Assembly: GCA_964503595.1 (NCBI GenBank)
Contig: CAZDAM010000039.1
Span: forward strand, 1 to 27,647
Reading direction: 5' to 3'
Origin: CAZDAM01 sp964503595
Lineage (GTDB): Bacteria > Muiribacteriota > UBA6191
DNA length: 27,647 nucleotides
The position numbers were made by a program, and so were the translations under genes. Of this stretch, positions 7,128-14,165 are shown piece after piece; positions within the stretch are counted from its first letter, which is position 1; the number at the start of each line of letters is the position of its first letter. The notes beneath the pieces are model-generated. The model ran no database searches, was not told where the DNA came from, and was given only the letters and a program-made list of their open reading frames with translations.

Positions 7128-8195
7128 ATGAATCGATACAAACGCCAGATTCTGCTTCCTGAAGTTGGAGTGAGGGGGCAGGAAAAACTGAAAAATTCCC
7201 GGATTCTGATCGTTGGTATGGGGGGGCTGGGCTGCCCGGCAGCCCAGTATCTGGCCACAACGGGCATTGGTGAACTCATCTTAAGCGACTCGGATGTGGT
7301 GGAGGAATCCAACTTGAACCGGCAGATTCTTTATGGCCCGGAAAATCTGGGGCAGCTCAAAGTGGATGCCGCAGCACAGCAGCTACTGAGGCTAAGACCT
7401 GATCTTGTCATCCAGAAAATCCCCCGCCTGACAGAATCCTCCCAAATCGGGAAAGTTGATGTGATTGTGGATGGAACCGACAGCCTGAAATCGCGTCAGA
7501 TTGTGCATCATCTGGGAATGCTGGGAGGGGGTATCCCTACGGTCTATGCGGCGATTCACCGTTTTGAGGGACAGCTTTCCGTCTTTCAGTACCAGAAGGG
7601 CCCCTGTCTGAAATGTCTTTATCCGGGAAAGATGGTTGAGGAGCTGGTTCCCAACTGTTCTCAGGCAGGAGTTTTAGGTGTCTTGCCAGGGGTTCTGGGA
7701 ACCATGCAGGCCGTCGAGGTCATCAAGGTTCTGCTTGGGTATGGAGACATCCTGTCGGGAAAGGTTCTGCTCTATGACAGTCTTACCGGTCAAAGTCGCC
7801 AGATGAAGCTCAAGCCCAGATCAGGATGTGAATGTCGGGATTTGAAGCCCAGGATGGAGGAGCTGGATGAAATTGAGGTTGAGGACTGGATTCCGGCAAC
7901 TTTGAAAGGACTTGAGCCGGAAAGAAGATTCGGGCTTAAAATTCTTGATGTGAGGGAAGACTTTGAAATCAGTCCTGGAAGCCGGCTTGAAGGCTCGGTG
8001 CATCTGCCTCTTTCCCGCCTTTTTGAAGGGGAAAGGCCAGATTTTCAAGGAGAATGTCTGGTGGTTTGCCGGGTGGGACTGCGCTCCAGAACGGCAGCAG
8101 CTCTTTTGAATCGGGAAGGAAATGTCCGTTATCATCATCTTCAGGGAGGATTGATGCGATATCTGAAGGAAGTGAAGGAGATTCTGAATGCCTGA
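7128..8195 (+). CDS. MoeB/ThiF-type adenylyltransferase fused to a rhodanese domain
   Basis: A 355-residue protein with two domains. Residues 1-240 are an E1-like fold: RYKRQILLPEVG, nucleotide loop VGMGGLGCPA (29-38), SDSDVVEESNLNRQ (53-66), VDGTDS (114-119) and CSQAGVLGVLPGVLG (177-191). These enzymes adenylate the C terminus of a sulfur-carrier protein (MoaD or ThiS type). Residues 270-352 are rhodanese-like (LDVREDFEISPGS), with the active-site loop CRVGLRS (C314) that would carry the persulfide, as in MOCS3/Uba4. The zinc site is CLKC (160-163) plus CEC (234-236), where CxxC is usual. ATG 7128 is preferred over an upstream TTG at 7110 because the conserved MNRYKRQ start fits the family. 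It overlaps the next gene by eight bases. Confidence 0.88.
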   Translation: MNRYKRQILLPEVGVRGQEKLKNSRILIVGMGGLGCPAAQYLATTGIGELILSDSDVVEESNLNRQILYGPENLGQLKVDAAAQQLLRLRPDLVIQKIPRLTESSQIGKVDVIVDGTDSLKSRQIVHHLGMLGGGIPTVYAAIHRFEGQLSVFQYQKGPCLKCLYPGKMVEELVPNCSQAGVLGVLPGVLGTMQAVEVIKVLLGYGDILSGKVLLYDSLTGQSRQMKLKPRSGCECRDLKPRMEELDEIEVEDWIPATLKGLEPERRFGLKILDVREDFEISPGSRLEGSVHLPLSRLFEGERPDFQGECLVVCRVGLRSRTAAALLNREGNVRYHHLQGGLMRYLKEVKEILNA

Positions 8196-9027
8196 ACTCA
8201 AGCTTGAAAATTGTGATGTGATGGTACAGTTTGAACCGGATGCCAGTCTGCCGGAAAAAAGCGGCCTTCTCCCACAGTCAGGGGCACTGAATCTGATCTG
8301 GCCAAGTTCCATACCCTTGAAACTTGAGCTTGCCAGTGGCTCGGTCTACCTCAAGGGTATGGCAGAGCAGGTAGATTTGAGGCTTCAGGACTCCGAGATT
8401 CTGCTGGGTTCCTTTCGGGGAAGCCTAAGGCTTTTGGGACAGAAGCTGGCACTGGAGTCGGATGACTTCCGGGGAAAAATGGATTTGGAAATCCAGGATT
8501 GTGAAGTCAGCCTGACCCGTTTTTCCGGGCAGTTTGCGCTGAAAGCCCAGGATTGTACGCTTGGGCTGAAATCCTTTCAGGAAGAGGCCCGTCTGGAGCT
8601 TAGGCTGAAGGATTCAACAGTGAATCTCAGTCCGGAAGACGCCGATTTTTATCTGGTTCATGCCGACAACGGTTTTTCGCATCAGGGGGCTATTGCCTCA
8701 GTGCTGATTCTGGCTGAAGGAGAAGACTACAGCCTGGGATTTTCAGCATCATCCCCAGAAGAACAGCAGGAGCCGGAAATTCCAGAGACGGTGGATCTGA
8801 TGGGAGAAAACATTCTGGAAGAATCCGAAGAACTGATGGATCTGTGGGACAAGTTTGAATCCAGAATGGATGCCGATCTTGAGGAATTGCAATCAAAGCC
8901 AGCCGCCAGTCAGGATCATCAGAACGACGAAAAGCCAGCTCTGAGTCGTAGGGAGCGCTTTTACCAGAAGCTTTACCGGGAGAAGAAAATCAGCCTTGAG
9001 GAGCTTGAGAAAAGGCTGAAGCTGTGA
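8188..9027 (+). CDS. Beta-repeat protein with C-terminal SHOCT-like helix pair
   Basis: A 279-residue protein with no clear family. Residues about 45-157 hold roughly five repeats of about 20 residues with the pattern L-x-L-x-D-S/C-x-V/I-x-L-x-x-F (copies near 62, 98, 118 and 138), which suggests a small beta-solenoid. Residues 185-245 are acidic and probably disordered. The last 25 residues (RERFYQKLYREKKISLEEL, then EKRLKL) resemble a short C-terminal SHOCT-type helix-turn-helix. No signal peptide or TM segment is visible, so it is probably cytoplasmic. Its start lies inside the end of the ThiF-rhodanese gene (8-base overlap), and its stop overlaps the next gene's GTG start, so the three genes are translationally coupled. 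Confidence 0.7.
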   Translation: MPELKLENCDVMVQFEPDASLPEKSGLLPQSGALNLIWPSSIPLKLELASGSVYLKGMAEQVDLRLQDSEILLGSFRGSLRLLGQKLALESDDFRGKMDLEIQDCEVSLTRFSGQFALKAQDCTLGLKSFQEEARLELRLKDSTVNLSPEDADFYLVHADNGFSHQGAIASVLILAEGEDYSLGFSASSPEEQQEPEIPETVDLMGENILEESEELMDLWDKFESRMDADLEELQSKPAASQDHQNDEKPALSRRERFYQKLYREKKISLEELEKRLKL

Positions 9028-9551
9028 AGTTCTGTCTTCTGTTTTTCAGTCTGTTTCCTGCCCTGTTTGCCAGCCTTCCCGTCAATCAGGAGCGGTATGA
9101 ACTGCCTCGGGTTTTTCAGTTTGAAAAGCATGTGATCTATGGAAAAGACGAAGCTGAAATCTATTTGTCTCTTAAGGCTTTGACATCCATCAAAGGCGCT
9201 ATGATTCGTCTGGAATTCTCCCATCCGGAAGTGATTCTCCTTGATGATTCTTCGGTGGTCCGAAAAGAGGGGAGCCGTTTGCCTCCACTGAAAGCAGGGG
9301 AAAGCTTTCGGGTGGTACTTCCTCTCAGAATTGCGGAAGATTTCAGAATCAGTGTTGTGAAGTTCGAGCTGGAATTTCCTTATCCGGGAAGCTGGGCCCG
9401 TGAGCAGGTTCTGAACCATCACTCCGGGCAGTACAAGGAGCCGGTTGCCCGCCAGGATCTGATTCGAAGAATTGATGCCAGTGCTCTGGGAACGGCTTTG
9501 GAATATACTGGTATCTATCTCTATAACGAGAAACGAATGAAGGATGAATAA
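9024..9551 (+). CDS. Small exported protein of unknown function
   Basis: A 175-residue protein starting at GTG 9024, which overlaps the previous TGA. The N terminus (MKFCLLFFSLFPALFASLP) is a typical signal peptide with a likely cleavage after AxA/S near residue 17, so the product is periplasmic or secreted. The mature part looks beta-rich, with alternating hydrophobic strands (AEIYLSLKAL, AMIRLEFSHPEVILL, ESFRVVLPLRI), like an immunoglobulin-like or cohesin-like sandwich. No motif was recognised. It is co-transcribed with the ThiF-rhodanese, beta-repeat and cyclase genes; the cyclase ATG follows its stop codon directly. Confidence 0.7.
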   Translation: MKFCLLFFSLFPALFASLPVNQERYELPRVFQFEKHVIYGKDEAEIYLSLKALTSIKGAMIRLEFSHPEVILLDDSSVVRKEGSRLPPLKAGESFRVVLPLRIAEDFRISVVKFELEFPYPGSWAREQVLNHHSGQYKEPVARQDLIRRIDASALGTALEYTGIYLYNEKRMKDE

Positions 9552-11072
9552 ATGAACCGAGGCGAATTCTCACACTGGCTTCTGGAACGGATTCGGGGCC
9601 TGAATACGATTCTGGAAAAGCATCAGAGTCATAGTGCCGAGCCGGAAGTTTTCCTGCAGGATCTGGTTCGGTTTCTGGCCCGGAACGGATTTTGTGGAGT
9701 GTCTGCGAGCCTCAGTGAGCTGCCCAGGCCGGTTTCTGTTCAGGAGGGTGAACTCAAGGAAAACAGGGTTTCCTGGCCGATTGCGGTTCAGGAGCATGTT
9801 CTGGGCAAGGTGGTCGCCTCACCGGAGGAGTGGCTGGTGCATGGCGATGAAAACTTTGCTGGCGAGGCTCTTGAAATCCTGGTCGAGGTGGCAGACAGTG
9901 TACTTTATGCCGCTATTCGGGCTCAGTGGAAGCATTCTCTGGTTCTTGAAGTCAGGAGAGATTTTCTGGCTCCGGTTCTTGAAGATGGCATCCGGATGGC
10001 TTTGGCTCGTTTGCGTGCTCACGTACCTGTCCAGAAGGTACTGGTGCTGTATCGGGATTTTGGAATTTTAAGTGGGGGAGATTCCTGGGCTCACCTGCTC
10101 TATGAAGATGGAATGCTGGTGCATTCTCCGGCCTCTCCCCATCCCGAACTTCAAAAAATTCTTGGGAACCAGCAAGGTGATTTTCTGAAGATGCCGGCAA
10201 AGGAGCTTCTTCTGGAGGAAGGAGAGGGCGTCATGGATCTGTTTTTGGATTCCAGCACACCGGGAAAACCCATCGGGCGTTTGCTGGTGAGTTTAAAACC
10301 TGAAGCCGTGAATGCTTTTTCCCACGATATGATGGAAATTCTGGGAGTTGGTCTGGAGGAAATTCTGGATGGTCACCGCCGGGACAAGCTTGAGCTTCTG
10401 CGGCATTTTCCGGATGAACATTGTGATCGTCTGCTGCGTTCACTTCCCTATGAACCAGAAATGCTCCATCCAAAGCTTAGGGACTGCGGCATGCTCTATG
10501 CCGATCTGGACGGATTTACCACCCTGTCAGAAAAGGTGTTTCGTGAGCCGGAGCAGATAGCGGGACTGATAGAAACCTGGGCCCGAAAAATGATCAATAT
10601 TGTTTATTCCCATAATGGTGTCTATGACAAACTGGTGGGGGATTGTGTCATTGGTCTTTTCGGGCCTCCCTGGTATGAAGATCCTCGGCGGGAAATTCTG
10701 GCCCAGCTTCTGGCCTGTGCCCGGGAAATGATTGATGCAACCAGAAGCCTGCCAGAAGAAGTTCCCTGGATCGGCGGATTGCTTGAGAAGTCCGGTGTTC
10801 CTGGTCTTGAGGTTGCGATTGGCCTGAATTTTGGCCCGGCGTTTGTGGGCAGAATGGGGGCGGATCGATCCTATACCGCCCTGTCTCAGACCATGAATGC
10901 AGCGGCTCGTCTCCAGGGACTGGCTGAAGGCGGAGAAGTGATTGTTCCGGCCTGGTTTGAAGGACAGGAGAGCATCTCCCTGCAGGGGTTTTCGGTCGCC
11001 GAACGCTGCGCCTCTCAGGTCAAGGGAGTTGAAAGAGCGATTGAATATTTGCGACTCTACCGCAACCGTTAG
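9552..11072 (+). CDS. Class III nucleotide cyclase with two GAF-like regions
   Basis: A 506-residue protein. Residues about 30-125 and 155-275 have the strand/helix rhythm of GAF sensor domains (SWPIAVQEHVLGKVV, then EALEILVEVADSVLYAAI; and PIGRLLVSLKPEAVNAF). The cyclase homology domain covers about 312-500. First metal site D318 is in YADLDGFT, second metal D364 in GD, and K360 in VYDKLVGD. Transition-state residues N449 and R453 are in TMNAAARL. The residue normally Asp or Thr just before that (GDxVN) is Q446 here, which may affect base recognition. It probably makes cAMP in response to a ligand or partner sensed by the GAF-like regions. No TM segments are seen. It is the last gene of the operon and starts directly after the upstream stop. 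Cyclase family is sure; nucleotide preference is not. Confidence 0.88.
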   Translation: MNRGEFSHWLLERIRGLNTILEKHQSHSAEPEVFLQDLVRFLARNGFCGVSASLSELPRPVSVQEGELKENRVSWPIAVQEHVLGKVVASPEEWLVHGDENFAGEALEILVEVADSVLYAAIRAQWKHSLVLEVRRDFLAPVLEDGIRMALARLRAHVPVQKVLVLYRDFGILSGGDSWAHLLYEDGMLVHSPASPHPELQKILGNQQGDFLKMPAKELLLEEGEGVMDLFLDSSTPGKPIGRLLVSLKPEAVNAFSHDMMEILGVGLEEILDGHRRDKLELLRHFPDEHCDRLLRSLPYEPEMLHPKLRDCGMLYADLDGFTTLSEKVFREPEQIAGLIETWARKMINIVYSHNGVYDKLVGDCVIGLFGPPWYEDPRREILAQLLACAREMIDATRSLPEEVPWIGGLLEKSGVPGLEVAIGLNFGPAFVGRMGADRSYTALSQTMNAAARLQGLAEGGEVIVPAWFEGQESISLQGFSVAERCASQVKGVERAIEYLRLYRNR

Positions 11073-11184
11073 ATGACAATGAACAGGAAATGGCAACTTT
11101 GGGTGGAAATTGTCTTAATGATCTCCTAGAATCCGGTATCGCATCAAGAGAAATTCATACAATCTTATAGAAGGGAAAAAGAGT

Positions 11185-11958
11185 ATGCAAAAAGGGCTGA
11201 TTTGCCTCGGACTGGCAGCAGGAATGAATCTTGGTTCTTTAGGAGCTGCTGGTCTGCTTTATGACGGAGTTCTTCAATACTGGCATGCTGATATGGGGGG
11301 TAGTGCCGGGACAACAGCCGGTGCCAAGTCTTCCGTGGATGGTCCGTCTTCTGGAGTGATTACTTTCGGATTTAGGCTTGACAATGGCCGGAGCCTTCTG
11401 GATGTCCTCTATACGTCCTTTGATACGGACGGGTATTTCAATGGTGACGGAAGGCTTTGGGCTACGGATCACACGAGAGGAGTTCCGTTTCAGGCTACAC
11501 TGACTCCAGGTTCTTCTGTAAATTACTCCATTGATAAGATAGATATCCATCTGCGCCATCCGGTTTACCGCGCACAGAACACCAGGGTTCGAGCCATTGC
11601 TGGTCTGACTTATGCTGACGTACAGGATGATTACCGGTTACCTCCTGTATCTGGCGGAGCTGCAGGTGCTTCATGGGATAACTGGCTAGGCGTTCTTGGG
11701 CTGGAGCTGGAGCATTACCTGGGGCGTCGGGCCAGTCTGCGCGGCAGCTATAAATACGGCACCAGTCTGGGCGATGGCGATATGGATCTGAAAGACTGGG
11801 AACTGGGAGCCGTTTTTGCAGCCAGAAAAAATATTGAGGTGGAGGCCGGGTATCGCAGTATGACTCTGAAAACCAGTATTTTTGAAGGAACACCACAGGA
11901 AGGGGAGCTAAGACATGAGTTTGATGGTCCCTATACCCGGATGAACTACCTGTTTTAG
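11185..11958 (+). CDS. Outer-membrane beta-barrel-like protein, paralog 1
   Basis: A 257-residue protein with a signal peptide (cleavage probably after LGSLGAA, near residue 22). Many alternating aromatic/hydrophobic strands follow (VITFGFRLDNGRSLLDVLYTS, SVNYSIDKIDIHLRHP, ASLRGSYKYG, IEVEAGYRSMTL), and the last residues are YTRMNYLF. A terminal Phe is the outer-membrane insertion signal. The pattern fits an 8- to 10-strand barrel, but no named family was recognised. A paralog of the same length follows 18 bases downstream. The Shine-Dalgarno site (GAAGGG) is upstream at a slightly long spacing. Confidence 0.72.
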   Translation: MQKGLICLGLAAGMNLGSLGAAGLLYDGVLQYWHADMGGSAGTTAGAKSSVDGPSSGVITFGFRLDNGRSLLDVLYTSFDTDGYFNGDGRLWATDHTRGVPFQATLTPGSSVNYSIDKIDIHLRHPVYRAQNTRVRAIAGLTYADVQDDYRLPPVSGGAAGASWDNWLGVLGLELEHYLGRRASLRGSYKYGTSLGDGDMDLKDWELGAVFAARKNIEVEAGYRSMTLKTSIFEGTPQEGELRHEFDGPYTRMNYLF

Positions 11959-11976
11959 CCCTAAGGAGAGGTCTGC

Positions 11977-12762
11977 ATGAAATTGGCTAAATTCTGTCTG
12001 GGGCTTCTGGCCTCCATGAGTCTGACTCCTGCTCCTGTTGAGACGGCAGGTCTGCTTTATGATGGAGTTCTTCAATACTGGCATGCTGATATGAGTGGCC
12101 ATGCGGGTCAGACTGATGCGGTATCCACTCAGGTGGATGCCGCATCGGATGGAATCGTGACCTTTGGATTCCGCCTGGGTAATGGGCGCAGTCTTCTAGA
12201 GGTTCTTTACACCCGTCTGGAAAATAATGGCTTGTTCAGCAACCCCAATCTAGGGACCATCTTTGCGAAGGAGCAGACTGGAGCCGGTTTAGGGGGATTT
12301 CGTCCTAATGTTGGAGATTATGTTAACTTTAACATCGATAAAGTTGACGTTCACCTCAAGCATCCTTTGGTGGATGGCAATAAAATGGCTTTAAGAGTTA
12401 TCGCAGGCTTGACCTGGGTAAAGGCTCATGATGACCTTCAATTACCATTACCAGGAAATCAAAGGGCAAAAGCTGATTTTGAATCACTTCTGGGTGTGGG
12501 TGGGATGGAGTTCGAATACTATCTGGACTACCGCTCAAGTCTTAGAGGATCTTACCGGTATGGCCGGGAAGTCAGTGAAGATTATGCTCGCCTGAAACAA
12601 TGGGAAGCTTCTCTGGTCTATGCTCCGGAAGATATGCTGGAATTTGAGCTTGGTTACAAAAGCCTAAGTCTGAAATCCAAATTCTTTGAAGGTTCGGCCC
12701 AGGAGTGGGAGCTTGAGCGCGAGTTCAAAGGCCCATATGCCCAGATGAGCGTTTTATTCTGA
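11977..12762 (+). CDS. Outer-membrane beta-barrel-like protein, paralog 2
   Basis: A 261-residue paralog of the preceding gene. It has a signal peptide (cleavage near PVETA), the same mature N terminus (AGLLYDGVLQYWHADM), parallel strands throughout (IVTFGFRLGNGRSLLEVLYTR, FNIDKVDVHLKHP, RVIAGLTWV, SSLRGSYRYG, LEFELGYKSLSLKS) and a C-terminal GPYAQMSVLF with final Phe. It has a strong Shine-Dalgarno site (AAGGAGAGG) and a rho-independent terminator just after its stop, so the two paralogs form one transcription unit. The function could be a pore, adhesin or structural barrel; the sequence does not decide. Confidence 0.72.
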   Translation: MKLAKFCLGLLASMSLTPAPVETAGLLYDGVLQYWHADMSGHAGQTDAVSTQVDAASDGIVTFGFRLGNGRSLLEVLYTRLENNGLFSNPNLGTIFAKEQTGAGLGGFRPNVGDYVNFNIDKVDVHLKHPLVDGNKMALRVIAGLTWVKAHDDLQLPLPGNQRAKADFESLLGVGGMEFEYYLDYRSSLRGSYRYGREVSEDYARLKQWEASLVYAPEDMLEFELGYKSLSLKSKFFEGSAQEWELEREFKGPYAQMSVLF

Positions 12763-12774
12763 TTGACAGAAGCC

Positions 12775-12812
12775 AAGCCCGCAAACATGAAAACAGATCT
12801 GCGGGCTTTTTG
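12775..12812 (+). terminator. Rho-independent terminator after the outer-membrane protein pair
   Basis: AAGCCCGCA (12775-12783) pairs perfectly with TGCGGGCTT (12800-12808) across a 16-base loop, followed by a T run to 12811. It lies 13 bases after the second paralog's stop codon and faces the convergent tatA-like gene. The T run is only on the plus-strand side. Confidence 0.88.
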
Positions 12813-12835
12813 TTTTCTGAAACGTAGAAACAATT

Positions 12836-13057
12836 TCAGGCTTTAGGGGGGGCTTCGTCCTTTTTGGACCTGTCTTCCAGAGTTTCTGTCTTGGAGGCTT
12901 CCTGATCCAGAGACTGGGCAAACTCCTGACCCGCTTTTTTGAATTCACGTATTCCTTGACCCAGACCCTTGCCAATCTCCGGGAGCTTCTTGGGTCCAAA
13001 AACCAGAAGCGCGATGACAAGAATAACGGTCAGTTCCATCATGCCGATACCAAACAT
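12836..13057 (-). CDS. tatA: Twin-arginine translocase subunit TatA/TatE-like
   Basis: A 73-residue protein of the TatA/B family: short N terminus (MFGIGMMEL), one TM helix (about 7-21), the hinge FGPKKLPEIG, an amphipathic helix (KGLGQGIREFKKAG) and a charged tail. TatA-type subunits form the pore through which folded proteins with RR signal peptides cross the inner membrane. The FKKA end of the amphipathic helix is TatA-like, while Glu at position 8 is more typical of TatB, so it may serve both roles. ATG 13057 was chosen over in-frame upstream codons for the conserved MFGIG start and an AAAGGA site. No tatC is in the window. Confidence 0.92.
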   Translation of the reverse strand: MFGIGMMELTVILVIALLVFGPKKLPEIGKGLGQGIREFKKAGQEFAQSLDQEASKTETLEDRSKKDEAPPKA

Positions 13058-13379
13058 GACTGCATCCTTTCGACTCTTTAATACTGACAGCATACCACAG
13101 GGTGAGAAGAGCACAAGCCCGAAATCCCATCCCAAGGCAAGACTTCGCAGAATGTATCTTATGATAACTAAAAGCGAATGAATAAGGGGCGAAATAGTGC
13201 CATTTTGAAGACCCCTGTATATGATTCCATAAAAAACATAAAAATCCCCTTAAATTGGCTAAAATCAGCTCAAACCCAATCCCAACCAAATTTGGCTGTT
13301 TTTGTGGCAAAACAGCTCCTGTTTCACGCGGATTCGATCCAATCTCAGGATTCTTTCTGTGGTAGCATTCCTTCAAGCC
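13058..13379. other. Intergenic region between divergent tatA-like and lipoprotein genes
   Basis: About 320 bases with no convincing gene on either strand. Open frames here have poor codon use and no family resemblance. The stretch around 13190-13300 is A-rich. One weak plus-strand promoter-like pair is TTGAAG followed 17 bases later by CATAAA (about 13213-13241). No Shine-Dalgarno site precedes the lipoprotein start. The promoters of both flanking genes must lie here, but I cannot place them firmly. Confidence 0.5.
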
Positions 13380-14165
13380 ATGAAAATACAAACCTGGTCT
13401 TTTTCTCTTCTGCTTTTTGTGGCGGTAGTCTTCTTCGGATGCAGTTCCGATGAGCCGGCTCCTGAGGAGCTGGCTCTTCAGGCTGCTGAGCGTTCGATCT
13501 CCCTTTTGAAAAATCGTCAGATTCATGAACTGTATTTGAAAGCGGATCCACGTTTGAAGAATTCCATTACTTATCCTGATTTTGAACGTTACTGGGCTCA
13601 GTATGAGATTGAAACCCAGGTGGAGCAGGTGGAGTACGGCACAGTAGAGATTCGCAAAGGCGTGGCAAATGTTGCTGTTCGCATGCTGCGTAAGGATTAC
13701 GCCATGATCCCCATGACCCTGCGTTTTGCTCGGGAAAACTCTTCAGAATGGAATCTGGTTTACATAACGGTGAATCAGCTGGATTATTATCGCAGTCTGG
13801 GAATGGTAGATCCCAATCAACTTGAAATGCGGCAACTGGTTATGAACTTTACCCAAAAGCTGCAGATGGCTGTCAGACAAAATGATTTTCATAATTTTTA
13901 TTCGGAAACGATTTCAAGTCTTTGGCGTAATACAGTTTCAGAGATCGAGCTTTTGCAGAACTTTCAGCCTCTGGGAAGGACTTCCTTTCTGCAGATGGAT
14001 TTAAGAGATGCAAGAATTAATCTGCATCCTTCCTCTGGAATCAGGCTGGATGGAGTGCTGCATGTTCAGGGAGAGATTATTTCCCGACCTGTCATTCGAT
14101 TTGAATACCAGTATGTCTGGGAGGACATGGGATTTCGACCGATTGGAATGAATTTTGGTAACTGA
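13380..14165 (+). CDS. Lipoprotein with two NTF2-like domains (putative)
   Basis: A 261-residue protein. The N terminus is a lipoprotein signal (KIQTWSFSLLLFVAVVFFGC, lipobox FFGC, lipidated C21, then SSDEP). The mature part has two similar halves (about 27-140 and 160-261). Each begins with an amphipathic helix (ELALQAAERSISLLKNRQIHELY; LVMNFTQKLQMAVRQNDFHNFY) and ends in antiparallel strands, in the way of NTF2-like or DUF3887-like domains. ATG 13380 is chosen because it gives the signal peptide; a longer frame upstream adds nonsense. There is no clear Shine-Dalgarno site. Its end overlaps the start of the HEAT-repeat gene by 11 bases, so the two are probably made together. Confidence 0.72.
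   Translation: MKIQTWSFSLLLFVAVVFFGCSSDEPAPEELALQAAERSISLLKNRQIHELYLKADPRLKNSITYPDFERYWAQYEIETQVEQVEYGTVEIRKGVANVAVRMLRKDYAMIPMTLRFARENSSEWNLVYITVNQLDYYRSLGMVDPNQLEMRQLVMNFTQKLQMAVRQNDFHNFYSETISSLWRNTVSEIELLQNFQPLGRTSFLQMDLRDARINLHPSSGIRLDGVLHVQGEIISRPVIRFEYQYVWEDMGFRPIGMNFGN

Noticed and set aside
10527..11096. Minus-strand open frame of 189 codons
   Set aside because: It is antisense to the catalytic domain of the cyclase; no motif and no start context.
11073..11184. Promoter for the outer-membrane protein pair
   Set aside because: A TACAAT at 11158 is a possible -10, but no acceptable -35 sits 16-18 bases upstream, so I did not call it.
12945..13526. Minus-strand open frame of 193 codons spanning the tatA region
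   Set aside because: It is out of frame with the clear TatA protein and covers the lipoprotein signal region antisense; no protein-like pattern.
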